Assembly: GCF_905163445.1 (NCBI RefSeq)
Contig: NC_053183.1
Location: 2,790,001-2,854,000, forward strand
Direction of reading: 5' to 3'
Source: Pararge aegeria
Taxonomy: Eukaryota > Arthropoda > Insecta > Lepidoptera > Nymphalidae
Length of the DNA: 64,000 bases
Shown: one piece after another, positions 13,001 to 28,000 of the stretch
Layout of the letters: each line of letters starts with the position of its first letter
Position numbering within the stretch: the first letter of the stretch is position 1
The notes under the pieces: model-generated
Database searches by the model: none
What the model was told of the DNA's origin: nothing
The model's input: the letters and a program-made list of their open reading frames with translations, nothing else
Translations under genes and position numbers: made by a program

Positions 13001-16000
13001 TTTCTCTGAACTTATAAGCTGGCTTAGCGTACTCTGCCAGGCACGGGGTTGGATCAGGGTATTTCGGATGCTGTTGCTGTTTCCATTAGGGGTGCGTAAA
13101 TACATTTCCCAGAGCCAAAATAAAAGAAATTACGCAAAGCGAAGGCCGTATTTACACGCTTTATATTAGCTTCACTTGTATGTTTGTTTGTAACCGACTT
13201 CTTTGGGCGCGATTTTGACCCACTTTAAACGGTCAGATTTCTTTCAAACTTTGTAGATATCAAGGACCGATGACAATACACTAATCTGAAAAGATTATTC
13301 CAATTTTCACTATAAAAAATAAATTTTTAATGGCCTGTTTTAAATAATAATTAGAACTTGCATTTCGAGAGACGGGCACACTGAATAAAAAAAAATATTT
13401 TATCTCTTTAATGGTGGATGGGTTACCGATTAATTTTGCTCTAATAAAAATAATAGATCAAGTAAAACTAAAAAAAATCGCTAGGATTATGAATAAACTA
13501 AAAGAAAGAAATTAGCGTGTTTTTTTAGTTTGTTTGAACTATTTAATTTATTTTTAATAGAGAACCAAAATTAATACGTAGGTACTAGCCCAATTGTTTA
13601 GTGATATAATACTTTTTCTATACTACAATCTTGTAAAAGTGTTGTCATAAGTTAAGTTCTTAGCCAAATCCCAAATCGCTGCTAGCATTGGCAGGGGACA
13701 TGTTTCTCTTTTGAAAGGACAAAAAAATGCTTATCTTTTCCCACAGTTTTATCCACTCTCCGAACATTAAGTATACGTAAGTGTTATATTTGGCGCAGGT
13801 ACACTTCTCTTCTCACTCAACCCTGTTGCCGTGTTTTGGTAGTTGATCATGTAAATTTTATCGCTTGTCGGTGGATATAATCTGGAGATATAATTTTTGG
13901 CTCCTGCCAATGCTTACCATGCTGCGAACCATGGGCCAATAGTATACGTAATATAATCTAAGTACTTGCCTTATTTAATCTAAAAAACCGACTTTAACAT
14001 GTCTACAAAAAGACCCATCACTCTCTCATGCTGCTATGGATGTTAACCCCACAAATACTCTTATATTCGTAGATCCAATGTGGTCCAAGTACAAATATAT
14101 TTTACGATTTACGCGGTCGTTTTATAGACACTAAGCTGTTTGTTCAACGCGTCGCCTAGTGGATATAAAATTTTCCTAACGCCCAAAGAGGATGTAAACA
14201 CTACTTAACATCACGGATTTTTTTTTTCAAGATTTTATACATTTATATATTATCTTTATTAATATTAGAAATGCGAAAGTATATATTTTAAGGTTTGCTT
14301 AATTGATGCAGCTTGCATTTTGGAAATGGATACAAGATACTTTTTATATATTAGGTATCTTGGGAAAACTGGATAGTTCTATAAAGTTTATATAAAACGT
14401 AAGCTTTTAGAAAAATCCTGTTATAATCTATTATTATCCTATTAAGGATTACATGTATGATAAAAAAGCTTGAGTACGAATTGCTCTAACTTCATAGCAA
14501 AATATTAATTCGACTGTGGGATGGTGATAATCTCGAAATCCTGGTTAAGTTTGTGTGGGCTCTTGTTAAACCAGGGCGTATCTGGAACACTCCTAGCTTA
14601 AATTTTAAGTTAACGAATGACCTAACATTAGTGGTAACATGTTGTATGTGTGAACGCTTTATGTGAATTTATATTTCCTGTCACTTACTTCCAATAAACT
14701 ATCTCTATGCTATTTTGTTTCTACTAAAAGTAAGCTGAGATCTCACATTGTTGCGGGCTAGCCAGAATATAATTGCCGATGATGCTGGGTACCTAGTTTG
14801 CGATTTTCTAGTGGCGTACTGTTTCCCAGTATTAACTGTTATGTTAATGATGGCGCTCGTTAGATTCCATACAAATCGTACTTGGTTTACTTTCCCAAAT
14901 TCTTTTTTTTTTTAAATATTATTTGATTGATGTATTATATGTTATTGACGAAACATTCAAATGGTCTTCGTTATGGTAAGTGGAAAGCTATCGCCTATGG
15001 ACAGAGCAACACTTTGTTGGGCATGCAAAGAACACGTCCCAACTCCCACGGCCTGTCGTCTTGTGTTCATCAACCTGAGGCGTAAGTGTCAAGCCAGCAC
15101 CTGCACCCTTCAGACCGCGGCAGAAATAAGAATGGCGGAGTACTGCCATTCTTATTCTGTCTGGAGCTCTGTCACAAAATTCTATAGTGCCTAGTACTAA
15201 AACCTCATACTAATCATACTAGCTACATCCTTGACAAATATGACTTTGAAGGTAACCTCAGTCCTTGAGCTTAGAGGCCAAGCCTACTACGAAAATACAA
15301 GTTTACAGTAGTTTTACGTCCTCTAATAGCGGCGTTACACGAACACTACCTATTGCCCATAAACCCGGCGGGCTCGTTAAACACGAGGGTACAGTTGGAT
15401 TTTACTGTTGGCTTTACTTACGACCTACCTCTGACGAGGGGAGGTTCACTGAACTTATAACTACACAAATCGCTGTACCCGATAATATTGTACTTAGTAC
15501 GTAACCCTAACCTAAACAAAATCTCAATCTCAACTGGTAGGTATTATTTAATTATCTTGCACCTATTTTCTGTTCTACTTATTATTATTACGAATGAATG
15601 AATGAATGATTCAGTATACGAATATCTAGAATAGCGATTCTAGATTTATATTTTAATTTACTTTATATTATTTAATTTTGATTGAAATTGACATTGTTAT
15701 TTAATTTTGTTACCTTAATTTTCTAACATTTGTATAAAATGGAAAAATAATTTTATAATTAAGGTGTTATTGTGATTTGCATGCCATAGAATGGCAGATT
15801 TTAAGAACGGGACATTTAATGTTTTATTATAAGATCAAATTTGTTAACCTGCAATCACGCAAATGAAGATTTGACTTTGAATTTGAATGAATGAATGAAA
15901 GAGTGAATGTATTATAAATAAATATAAAAAATATTTTTTTTATATAATGAAAACAATATTTTAAAAATTGTAATAAAAGCTAGCAACCTAACAATAGTTA

Positions 16001-19000
16001 ACATTTACAGGCCACCACGTGTCACATGGCCATCTGAAGTCTCGCCTAAATACGTGCATCGTTGTGATAATTTATTATTGTCAAATTCTAGAGCCTATAG
16101 TCCAAAATGAACTGTTATATTTTGTAGTGGCTGGAACGCGGGCCATAAACGCAGCGTTCATAGTGCGATGCCATCTCTCAACTTTGCCGTTCGCCTGAGG
16201 AAAATAGGCTGTGATAAGAATCCTTGTTATTCCCGATTTCTTCATCAATAGGTTGAATGCTTTGAAAGTTTATTATCACGTCGAGTTCACCAATTGTAGT
16301 GGCCGACCTAGCCACTCTATATCGGTGCAGGTGATCGCAGCGTAAGTATTATTTGGGCTATAAATATTCTATTATATTTTTTATATTATATGTGTACGTA
16401 TATGAAGTATATTTTATTTTATTTATTATTATTATTACGACAGGATCATTTAATAATTTAAATATTTGTTTTATAAATATAACCTAAAATAAATTATGCA
16501 AAACTAAATAAAATCTAAAACGTCTTCGAAACCACCGCAGCGAGGCACAGTTCCTAAGATGCTGGCAGCATTGCCCCTTTGGATGGCCAAACTAATAATT
16601 TGGCCAAGGTAACTGCCCGCTCTAGGATCACCAGCAGACTCGATAACCCTTTTCGATAATTCTTTGAAAAGGGCTCGTGCCTCCGGACCCCACGAAATTA
16701 TAATAATTTTTTTTTGTTATATATGTTTATTATCAAAGTATTATTTTGTGTACATCCTAACCATTCTTATTAACTTCATGTAGGTACTCAATTTGATTTG
16801 GCAGGTTGCCTGATAGAGATCGCTTTTAAGCGATAAGGCCGCCTATTATACCTTTTCTTCTTTATTTTAATTGTGTGTGTTTGTTTTTTAATGCTTGTTT
16901 GTTTTAATTTGGTGTACAATAAAATGTATTTGATTTGATTTAATGCCCCCATATGTTAATGATGTAATATTTGTTTTCTGTGCATCGTAGAAGACAATAA
17001 ACGGTTAAGGTTAGTTTTCTTAACGAAAAAGAATAACTATAATAGAATTAACTGGTAAAAAACATGGGAAAAAATTCACAAGGCGTAATTCAAACTCTTG
17101 TGAACAATGGTGTAATGAAAAGCAAATTATGGTAATAGTGCGGTAATAGTCGATTACCATACTATACGAGGTGCTGCCAAGCGATTTAGCGTTCCGGTAC
17201 GTTGCCGCGCGGAAACCGATAAGAGTTTATAACTGCCATACCGAACAGGCTAGCTCGCTACCATTTAAGGCTGCATAATGACATACCACCACGACACAGT
17301 AAATATATTGAGTTATATACCATACATGAGGAAGATTGCATCAAATGGAAAAAATCCTTCTCCCATACGAGTTGTACATCAATTTTTGGGTAGGCAGTGC
17401 TTTTGTGAGAGTAGGAAGTGCACGGCACTGAGAATAAGGCGTTATTGCCTAAATTAATGAGTAAATGTGTGAAAAAAAAATCCTTGCGATTATGGCCTGA
17501 TGAGTAAACAGAAGGACAGAAGAAATAGAAGGAATGATTTTAGGGAGCATATATACAGAAAGATATTGAAATTCTTAAGGGAACTACGGACTGTTTCACT
17601 ATGTCATTAAAAACCACAGGATTAAGAACATAGCTACAGAAACTGTGTCGTTATTTTTTTTATCATTAATTCTTTTCCTTAATTAGATTTCAAAGCAATA
17701 TAACGAAAAGCGCTTACTCTTAGAATGAAGAAAAACTCAGATAATGAATGGTAATAATGGATGAGTTGAGTCGAACACTGACAAAGCGGTATTGTCAATT
17801 GCAGCCCATTGTCTCGAAAATGTGGAAAAAGGGGAGAATTCACAAAGCCTACTTTGACGTACAAATACTTGGCGGGATGCCTAACGCTCCTTCATCTTTC
17901 ATAATAACAGCATAATATCGGTTACCAGAGAGCCGAGTCTATTATAAATTCGACCTAGTTATCATAGAGATAATATTATATTTTTAATTATATAATGTGT
18001 ATATATTACTAATTGTGGTTCAAGTTAAAGTAGAAGGTACCAGAGCACGCGGAAGATCACCGATGAGATGGACGGACCAAGTGAAGGCCACAATCGAGGC
18101 TCCTCTACATGAATGCGCAAGAAAGGCATCCGTTAGAGAAGAGTGGCGAAGTATTGTCAAGCGAGCCACAAAACCCAGATGACGACCACGACCAGTCTGT
18201 CAAGACTGAAACGACTAAGAAGAAGAAGAATATATTACAAACTCGCTGTTGCCCGCGAATATCGAGGCTTTAAAAAAAATCCGTTGAAGCCATTTTATTT
18301 TTCTGGGATAAAAAGTAGCCTATACTACTCTCCGTCCTTTTAACTAATTTTGTGCCGAAAATCAAGTTCATTGGATGCTAAGTGGGGCGTAAAGGAACGA
18401 CAAACAAATAAAAAAAAATTGCATAAATAATATTCGTAGGTATTGTACCTACAACCTGCCATGCATCTTCCTTTATACGCATACTAGCTGTTGCCCGCGA
18501 CTTCATCTGCGTTTGTTTTTGTTTTTTTGACGTGGCATTAAATTTAGTTGTAGTTCTAAAAAAAAATTAAAGTATTCAGTATCGCTAAGCCTTAAATGAG
18601 GGGTTTGCTGCTGTCCGCTGAGGAGTTCTGGCCTCTATTTCTTACCACAGTTTAGGCAAAATTAACCTCTATAGTACAAAAATAATTATTTAAATCGGTT
18701 ATAATTTGTCGGAGTTACGGTGTAAAATCGTCAAACACTTTCATCCTCTCTCCCAAAGGAACCGAGCTTAATGTCGGGATAAAAAGTACTTCTAACACTT
18801 TCAAGAATACCATAAAACAAGCTACGCTTACTTTGGGGCTAGATGGCGATGTGCGTATTGTCGCAATATATAAAAAAAAAAAAAATTATGACAATGCCAC
18901 TTTATGGCAGAAATAAGCATGGCGATAGTACTTCTGTGACGAGCTTTGCCATAAAAAGCTACTCTATACGGTATACCTGCAGGTGACTTTTGAATTTAGT

Positions 19001-22000
19001 TGGCATTAAGCCCCAGTAAAGTAGCCAGTGTATGGTTACCTTGTAAGCCCGCTTGGTGCCTTTGGCTTTGCATCATACTATTTGCGTGTACTGTACGGGT
19101 GAACTATTCGCGTGTACAACTCGGATGAACTATTCGCGTGTACTATTCGGGTGAACTATTCGTGTGTACCATTCGGATGAACTATTGGCGTGTGCTATTC
19201 GGGTGAACTATTCGCGTGTACCATTCGGGTGAACTATTCCAGTTTACTGTATCTGTGCTTATGATTTCACAATAACAATGAAAAGGCAATACGAAGTGAT
19301 AATTTTAACAATTCTGCCCTATTTCGATAAAAAAAATGGAATAAGATAGTGCCTAAAAGAAAACGTAAATCTGGGACAATAGCCTTAATACATTGCACGC
19401 CTCGGAAGAACCAATAGTTTTCAAGAATCAAACTTTAACGCCAGAGGAAAATTGACTTATAGTCCTTCATTTTAAAATCTTAGTCCTGGAACTGAGTTTA
19501 CTATAGATTTAATAATTCACAACGTTCCCGGTAGGAGCGCCAGCGCGTAAATATATAGAGGAAGTTGAGTTTTAAAACATAAAGGAAATGGAAGGAAAGA
19601 TCTCCAAAATTTTCTCTAAGGTGCGTGGAGTCCACCAATCCGCACTGAGCCATCGTGGTGGACTACGGCCTTTACCCATTGTAGTGAGAAACCCTTGCCC
19701 AGTAGTGGGCCGGTAACAGATTTATCGGGTCTCCTCTAAGAATGCAGTGCAAATGCAGACCAAATGCAGATTGGTAGACTTCACACGCCGTTGAGAACAT
19801 TACGGAGAACTCTCAGGCATGCAGGTTTCCACTCGATGTTTCCTTCACCGTTTAAAGCAAGTGATATTTAAATTGCTAAAATTGAAACGCACATAACTCC
19901 GAAAAGTCAGCGGTGCGTGCCCAGGCTCGAACTCGGTCTATACGAAGGAAAGCCGAATCCTCACCCACTAGGCTATCACCGCTTCCAAAATATTCCGTAA
20001 TGGATTGAAGAAGAAGAAGAAACACTTTATTGCGCGTAAACACACAGGAAAAGAAACATTAAGGAGGATACAGTAAACAATGTAGACATGCAAAGGCGGC
20101 CTTATTGCTGCAAGCAATCTCATACAAGCAACCTTGGTAGAAAGGACTTACAGCAAGAGAACGGGATAGTGCCAAGAGTGTTTTAATATATACACAAATA
20201 CCAAAAATGTTTATTGTATACAAATACATAGATAATTTAAATAAATAAACGTTATATAGATATATATTAAATATACATAAATATATAACATACATAATAT
20301 TTGATTGAATATAGTGTCTGTGGCGTAATGGTGTTTTTATCCTCGGGAATTAACGGCACTTGCGAGAAGTAAAGTTTTTGTGGTAAGGCTATATATCCAC
20401 ATTTACAGGGGTAGCGGTAGTAGGTCAACAGTCACCTTCATTTAATTGTTTACACAAGCTTGTTTTGAACGCCATTCGGCGACGTAGAATAGACATCATT
20501 GACGTAGAGGGAAACTAAGTAATTGAAGATGTAAATTGATTGATACCTGTATATATTTGTATGTCGGGAATGTTTAACAAACCATCTCAACATTTAGGTC
20601 CTTGTTTTCTTTGTGTTTTGCCTTCTGTGTTTTGTTGCAATAAAGTTTTACACGCTTTCAGTGCCGTGTTTCAGTGATTAAGCAAGCGCGGGGCCCGTAG
20701 CAAATTCTTTCAAAGATCCCTTGATCTGCTACGGGTTCTTAAGTATAAAGTCGTAAAAATACAATTCAATACTCAATACTTTACAGTATTTGCTATCTAT
20801 AGGTGACAATTTTGTGGGTAATTAATAGTTTAGTAAATTACTATTCTTAACTGCTACTCTTGTTACGTGGTTAATCCGGCACTGCACGCTTTATAATTAA
20901 TAGCTATACTTGTATTTTTGTAACCGATTTCTTAGGATGCAATTTTGACCCACTTTAAACGGCCAGATTTCATTAAAATTTTGCATACCTGTCAAAGACT
21001 GATGTCTATGCAATAATTCTATTAAAATTCCCGATTATCCTGATTACATTCGTCAGGATTCATCAATTTCTTTCCATATCCTTTGCATGAGTGGTAGTGC
21101 GCGAACTACGCATGCGTGCATTTCCAGAGACTTACTCTTTGATCGGGCACTAAGCTAAGCACATCCGCATATGGATGGGGACTCTTATGGTGATTGCGTC
21201 TTCTTTTCTCAAAGGTTACTGGTAAAATCCCAGTAACAGAGAAGCATTAAGTGATAATTGTCGATACATATTTGAAAATTTAATTTATGCCCATAAAAAT
21301 ATAACAAAATTTAAAAAGAAAATGGACTGTAACAATATTAATATTAGGAGAAAAAATAAACTCGCTGTGCAGTTTACTAGGCTACACAAAATTGCTAATT
21401 CATTCAAGGGCAATTGTATATTATTTTATAACAAATTACCAAATGAAATCTTTGAGATGTCTCTCAATAAGTTCAAAGTTTATATAAAACGTAAGCTTAC
21501 AGAAAATCCTATTATAATATTAAGGATTACTTGAACGATAAAAAAGCTTTGGTGTGAATTGCTCTAGCTTCATAGCTTAATATAAATAAACTGTGAGATG
21601 GTGATAAAAAAAAAATACCCGGCTTAGTTTGTTGTGGGCTCTTCTTAGACCAGGGCGCGTTTGGAACCCTAAATTTAGGTTTAAGTTGGCGTACGAAGTT
21701 ATCACAATCCCCTTACAAGTATGTAAACATATATGTATGAACGCTTCATAAGTGCCTGTGATATGAATAAAGAAATTTTGAATTTGAATTTGATATCACT
21801 ATTTCGTCAATAATCTTATACCATTAAAAGCCTCTGTGATGACGTCATCTTTGACTGGTTTCAAAAATCTACATACGTAATTAAGATAATGATCACAGTT
21901 ACATATAGTTTGATTACAGTCATCAGTTAACAGTTTTAAAAAATGTGAAAAACACGCTTTCATAAATAAACGAATCTAAAAATTATTAAATAAATTTGAT

Positions 22001-25000
22001 TTAAGAATATTGTTAAAAAATCTAACAAAATGATTAATGGTGTTAATAAGAAAAAAATGTTTTATTTAAAAAAAAAGCGTGGGGTGCTTTTGAAGCTTTT
22101 ATCGAAATGATAATCCTTGCCATATAACTATTTTATAACGTTGGATACAAATAAATTATTTGTGTAGTTCCAATTTTTTTTTAAAGTGCCTTATTACTTA
22201 TACTTATTTAGTATTCTGACACCATATACTAAACTACCTGAAATAAATGAATATTAACATTTGAATTTCTTTGAATATAATTGCATGTCATCGTGGTTTG
22301 GTGTCATTTGAGTTGGTGAGTCAATAGTGTTTAGAAAAATTATTAAACTGTATAAATGGGATTCTGCGTTAAGTTAGTGAATGATGTGTCTTAATTATAA
22401 TTTTGTTGCGGTAAATTTTAATGAATAAATTTTGATGAAATTGAAATGAATAAATTTATTTAATTGAAATGTTTTTTCAACCAAATATTGACGACCGACT
22501 GGGGCAGTGGACCGCGACCCTGCTTTCTGAGTCCAAGGCCGTGGGTTCGATTCCCACAACAAAATATTTGTGTTATGAACATGAGTGTGTTTCAGTGTCT
22601 GGGTGTTTATTTACATTAGGGTGATTCAAAAATATTCATCCTAATCCCTTAATATTAATATTAAGATTTGTCCTCATCGCATTTTTTTAATTCCCATAAG
22701 AATAACATGGGATAAATATTAATATTAAGGGCTCATCTTTCCACAGAATTTTTTTTACACCCAACAGAAACAACTTTTGAGCCTGTTTGGAAAATAAAAA
22801 TGTTTTTTTTTGGATTTTTGAAAATCTGAGATTTTTAGCGGGAAGTTAGAAATGTTTTTTTGGATCACCTAATATATATTATAAGTATTTATTTATATGA
22901 TTCATTAAAATATTCATCAGTCATCTTAGTACCCATAACGCAAACTTGTAAACGCGGGAGATTTAGAGAAAAAAAAGGAATTTATTTTAAAACGATCGCT
23001 TACTAAGTTTTTCTCTACACTAAAGATATTGCTAAAGGAATAGTTATAATAAAAACTGAGTATGTGGGTAGTGGCATAGCATATTCATGAGGTCATTCAA
23101 TGTGGCAAAAAATAAGTATAAAATGTATGGTTCGGTAGTTAGACTTGCCTCTGATACATTATAATGGCGCTAAGACAACTAAACTAAAGTGCGCACTCAC
23201 ACACACGTACATACACACACGTACACACACACACGTACACACACACACATAAAAAATATTTTTTGCTCGTTTCTACGACCTCAGAACTTCATTTTTTTTA
23301 ATTATTTTTTTCAATGTACAGAGCCTTAAGACTGCAGGTCTTACGTGCTCTCCGAGGCACGGGGATAAACACCGCCTTTACGTGCTCAACGAGTCAAAAA
23401 GAAGAGACAATAGAATCCAATAGCAAATAAATCTTTGTTGAATATACCGACCACGACACCAACTAGGTAGTCAATGTTGTGTGGAAAATACCCCAAATTG
23501 TATTTCTTGATGACGTCATACGATATCGATTTCACGAGATGGCCGGGGTAAGTGTATTAATAAATCCCATAGTCAATTCAATACGTTTATATTCAAGGTT
23601 ATAAGGTTACGTCTTTGACTGACGGTATTTCAGATGTTTGGACGGAAATTGATGAATTATTTTGGGACTTCTTTTGTAAAAACTAGCGGATCCGGCAGAC
23701 GTCATTCCGGTTCGGGAAAGCAGCGACACATTAAATTTATAATCATTATCATATCGACACATTACGGGCCCACCATGGGGCATGGGTCACCTCAAACAAT
23801 GAGAAGTGGTTAAGGCTGTAGTCCGCCATGCTGGCCTAGTGTGGGTTGGTAGACTCCGTAACCTATGAGAACATTATTACAACTCTCAGGCACGCAGGTT
23901 ATTCACGATATTTCCTTCACCGTCGAAGCAAGTGATATTTTTAATAACTTGAAACGTTATTGCTGGGTGCGTGCTGGGATTCGAACTCGGACCCCCGAAA
24001 GTGAAGTCGAGCTCTTACCCACTACACTGTCACAGCTTCGCAAATTTATAATAATTTAATCAAATTTGATAACATGCCGACAGCAGCGCCATCTACCGAT
24101 GACCAGTCCAATGGTTTATTGGTAATTGGTAATAACCTTGGCCACAATCTCACCCAATGGAAAGCGCAGATGTGGCCTTAGTTGGGACGCGCTTGCCTAG
24201 AAGATGCCTATACACTCTTGTTTCAAAGATACACATGTAAGAATTAGGAAGCACAGAACTCAGGTGGGCGTTTCAAACCCCAGCCATGCTTATAAGAAAA
24301 GAAGTTGCAAATAGCTTTGTGCGAGTTTATGGGATATCGACTACTCGATGTCTCGATGTCTTTTGATAACAAGACAAAACAAAATAAAAAAAAATTGTGT
24401 CAGCTCCGACGCACGACTGGAGTTTACTCCTTAAGTACGATTATCGAAACATACACAAAAAGAGTTTATTTAACTGAATAAAGATTAATACCATATGAAA
24501 GGGTAAATTAAATATCCTGTGCAATTTATTCACACACGGCGGAAGTGTAACTTCTTAAAAGAAGCCTACGGGAGATTGAGGTGGACGTAGAGTATCTGTA
24601 CTATTAGGATAAATGTAATGTTTATTATTTAGTTTTCATGGTAACTAGAATGTGAAAAAAAATGTATAATGTTTTCTATCTCACTCTGTCCCGTATATTT
24701 ATGTTTGTTTATTTACCTAGATAATATTCGGTTTCCTTGGTAACTTAAATAGGAAAAACAAGTTAATTAAACGAAAGCGACGTTGCATGTTTTCGCATGC
24801 AATGTCTGTCTTTATGAAATTCTTACATTAGAAAAGGTTAGCACTAATTCTGCAAGTGTTTAGTAGGTCTATCACTGCAGTTTTACCCTCTGAGTTTCAT
24901 ACCCTCTCATATATTAAGTCTCTTCAAAATATAAGCTCTGTGAAATTTCAAATATGCTTTTAGGTAATGCGTATGAAAAAACTCATTCATTTTATTTATG

Positions 25001-28000
25001 TGGAAAAACAGCGAGCTTCTGCGTAAATAAATATGAAGTGCTTAGCGTGAGCACTGACCTGGATATAATGCTCAGTATTAATCAAATCGAATCAGCTCAG
25101 TATAATAAAAATATATAAATAATTTCATTTTATTCTATGTATAAAAAAGGGGAGATATAATAATATAATTTTATAGTAAGTATAACGAGTTTAACAGTTT
25201 AGTCCTCCAATCCGCACTAGGCCGGTGTGGTGGACTTCGGCCTTAACCCCTTCCTATTGTTGGAGGAGACCCGCGCTCTGCAGTGGGCCGATAATGGGTT
25301 GATATGATGATAACAAGTTTCCGCTGGACCCAAGCGCCACAAGACCGTGGTATTTGGAACTCCCGACAAAACACACCTCCCTGGCGCAACGGGCAATTTG
25401 GGAATTTATTATTTCTGAATTTTCTCTGGTCTGGTCTGGTGGGAGGCTTTGGCGCTGGCTAGTTACCACCCTACCGACAAAGACGTGCCGCTAAGCGATC
25501 CCGTTGCGATGTCGCGTAGAAACCGATTAGGGATATGACTATCATACTCCGTAACAGGTTAGAATAGAAAATAGGGCGTGCAAAGGCGGTCTTATAGCTA
25601 AAGCGATCTCTTTGACCACCACCTTTGACGTTAGGAACGGGTTGGTGTAGAAATTAACGCGTGTGAGGACTACCGATCTGCACTTAGCCAGAGCGGTGGT
25701 ATACAGTGGCGTTCATAGGTATTGAGTATCATTATTTTTTTAATTTAGCTACTTTAGTAATATTATAAATTTATAGATTTTGCTGTGTTTATAAAACGTG
25801 TAACTGGAAACTGAAATAAAACTTCACAGGCTTTAGAGACACATTACTGTCTGTGAAACCGAAAACCACAATAAACGAGACATCTTAAAAAAGATAAATG
25901 GGTAATATTCAGGTTATTTTTTTTCGTTTTGAAATGTTTTTTTTTTAACAAAGAGTTAGGAAAATAAATTCTACCCCAAACATGGGATGGTTGACCTTGG
26001 CGAAGCAATTTTTTTAACGTGTGGGAGAAGCCCAGACTGCGGCAAAAAAAATATATTTTGGAGTACAGAAGGAGCGCTTCGCGATGCACTCGTTACTCTC
26101 TCGATTGGACAGCCCTGCAGGGCTAGCACGGGCGGGAGATAAAAATTATATCCCCCGTCTATATCATCTGACAAAGGATATAATTAACGTGCCCACCTGC
26201 TAAATCACTGGAACATGGAATATGAGAAGTTTACCCACGTTTATTAATACACACATATTATTTGGATATTATTTCCACTTGTGCGCCAGTGCTCTCTCTG
26301 AGAGTTGATAAAGCTGTGGGAGAAGGCAAATTCTATTTCCGTTCCCCGGGGAGATAATTGTCTCCTGCCCATGCTAGCCGTGCTGGTGTAATGTATTCTA
26401 TCTCATTCTCTTGCCGATTTAAGCCATATATATGTTTGTCGTAACGCATTTTCGATTCATCGAGTTTCAATCTTAACGATTCTTAAGAAGTTTCACTTCA
26501 GAAAATATGGTTTTTCCAAGAACCTACAGTTTCAATAAATTGGACGTTTGCCAAGTCCCAACTAGTGATCCACGTGAATCTCAATGCCCTCAGCTAGAAG
26601 TCGATTCGTTGTCATGCAATTAATATCTCCTTGTTGATCTTCATTTGCATCAACTCAATTTGAATATTCATGCACTAATAATATTATTGACGTTGATTGA
26701 AATATATCATGCGGAATACCTAACTAATCAAATGTACCTATTATATGGCTGTATTAAAAGATTTTATTTATGAAAATACTAGCTGTTGCCCGCGACTTCG
26801 TCTGCGTTTGATTTTGTTTTTTCATGTGGCATTAAATTAAGTTGTACATCTAAATAAAATTAAAGTATTCAGTATCGCTAAGCCTTAAATGAGGGGTGCT
26901 GCTGTCCGCTGAGGAGTTCTGTCCTCTATCTCCAACCACAGTTTGGGCAAAATTAAACACATAGTACAAAAATAATTATTCAAATCGGTTATAATTTGTC
27001 GGAGTTATGGTGTAAAATCACTTTTAAACGTCAGTATATCTGGAAATACAACCGGTATTTAACGTATGATAATATTTTAAAGTCTGTGGCGGTCGATGTC
27101 TTACAGATCTCAATGCAGATTACAGATCAGGCAGAGGTATCACTTATATTTTGAAAGTAAGTTAGATAGAGCTAAAACAGCTGTCTTAGCTCAGCTAAGA
27201 TGGCGGACTTAGATACTAAGCCACGACGCACAGATCACGACTATTATCGGTTAGTGACATTGATTGAAGGTACATTGATACAAATAAGAAGCTAACATAC
27301 TTATATGAATTTGTGAGTTAGAAAGCTTCGGCCGTGGCTAGTTATCACCCTACCGATAGAGATTCTGCGTTCCGATACGATGCGGCGTAAAAACCGATTA
27401 GGGGTGAGATTGTAGTCAAGGGTGTAGTGGAAAAAAACATGTTATGAATAAACGTGTATTTTTTTTAAACAAAAGATCCATTATAACCAGCGACTACTCT
27501 TAGTTATAATATTATATAAAGATTTATTCCATTGTCCCTCTATCCAGTAAATCCTGGTGCCCTAACAGAAGCTTAATTGGATCTAGGTCCAACAGAGAAT
27601 ATAAATTTTGAGATATATTATCGAAATGCCTGAAACCTATTTCCTGAAATGTCTACCATGGCATGCAGAAAATTATCGTTCGTGGTTCAACTATTTGTGT
27701 TAAATTCAAAAAGAACTCTCTTATTTAAAATAAATATTTAAAAAAAACCTATAATAAAAGTATATTTAATGTATGTAAAATAAATGGAGAAAAAAAAAAA
27801 TTTTAACAGATTAAAATAAACTTACCTTAAAACATTTGTGTAAAAGAAGTTGCATTGGGAGCTGACAGAAATCGCAAGAAGCAGTATTATTTTAATATTG
27901 CCGACGTTTTTGTTTAAATTATTTTTTGAAATAAAAAATAAATTTGTAATTTTAAAAAATAATACTGCTACAAGCAATATTTTTAAACCGCTGTTCTATC

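Noticed and set aside
22495..22562. Possible tRNA gene (GTGGGTTCGATTCCCAC)
   Set aside because: Only the promoter boxes are tRNA-like. No acceptor stem or cloverleaf could be formed, and the sequence continues as a SINE. The same applies to SINE heads at 6373, 47150 and 52405.
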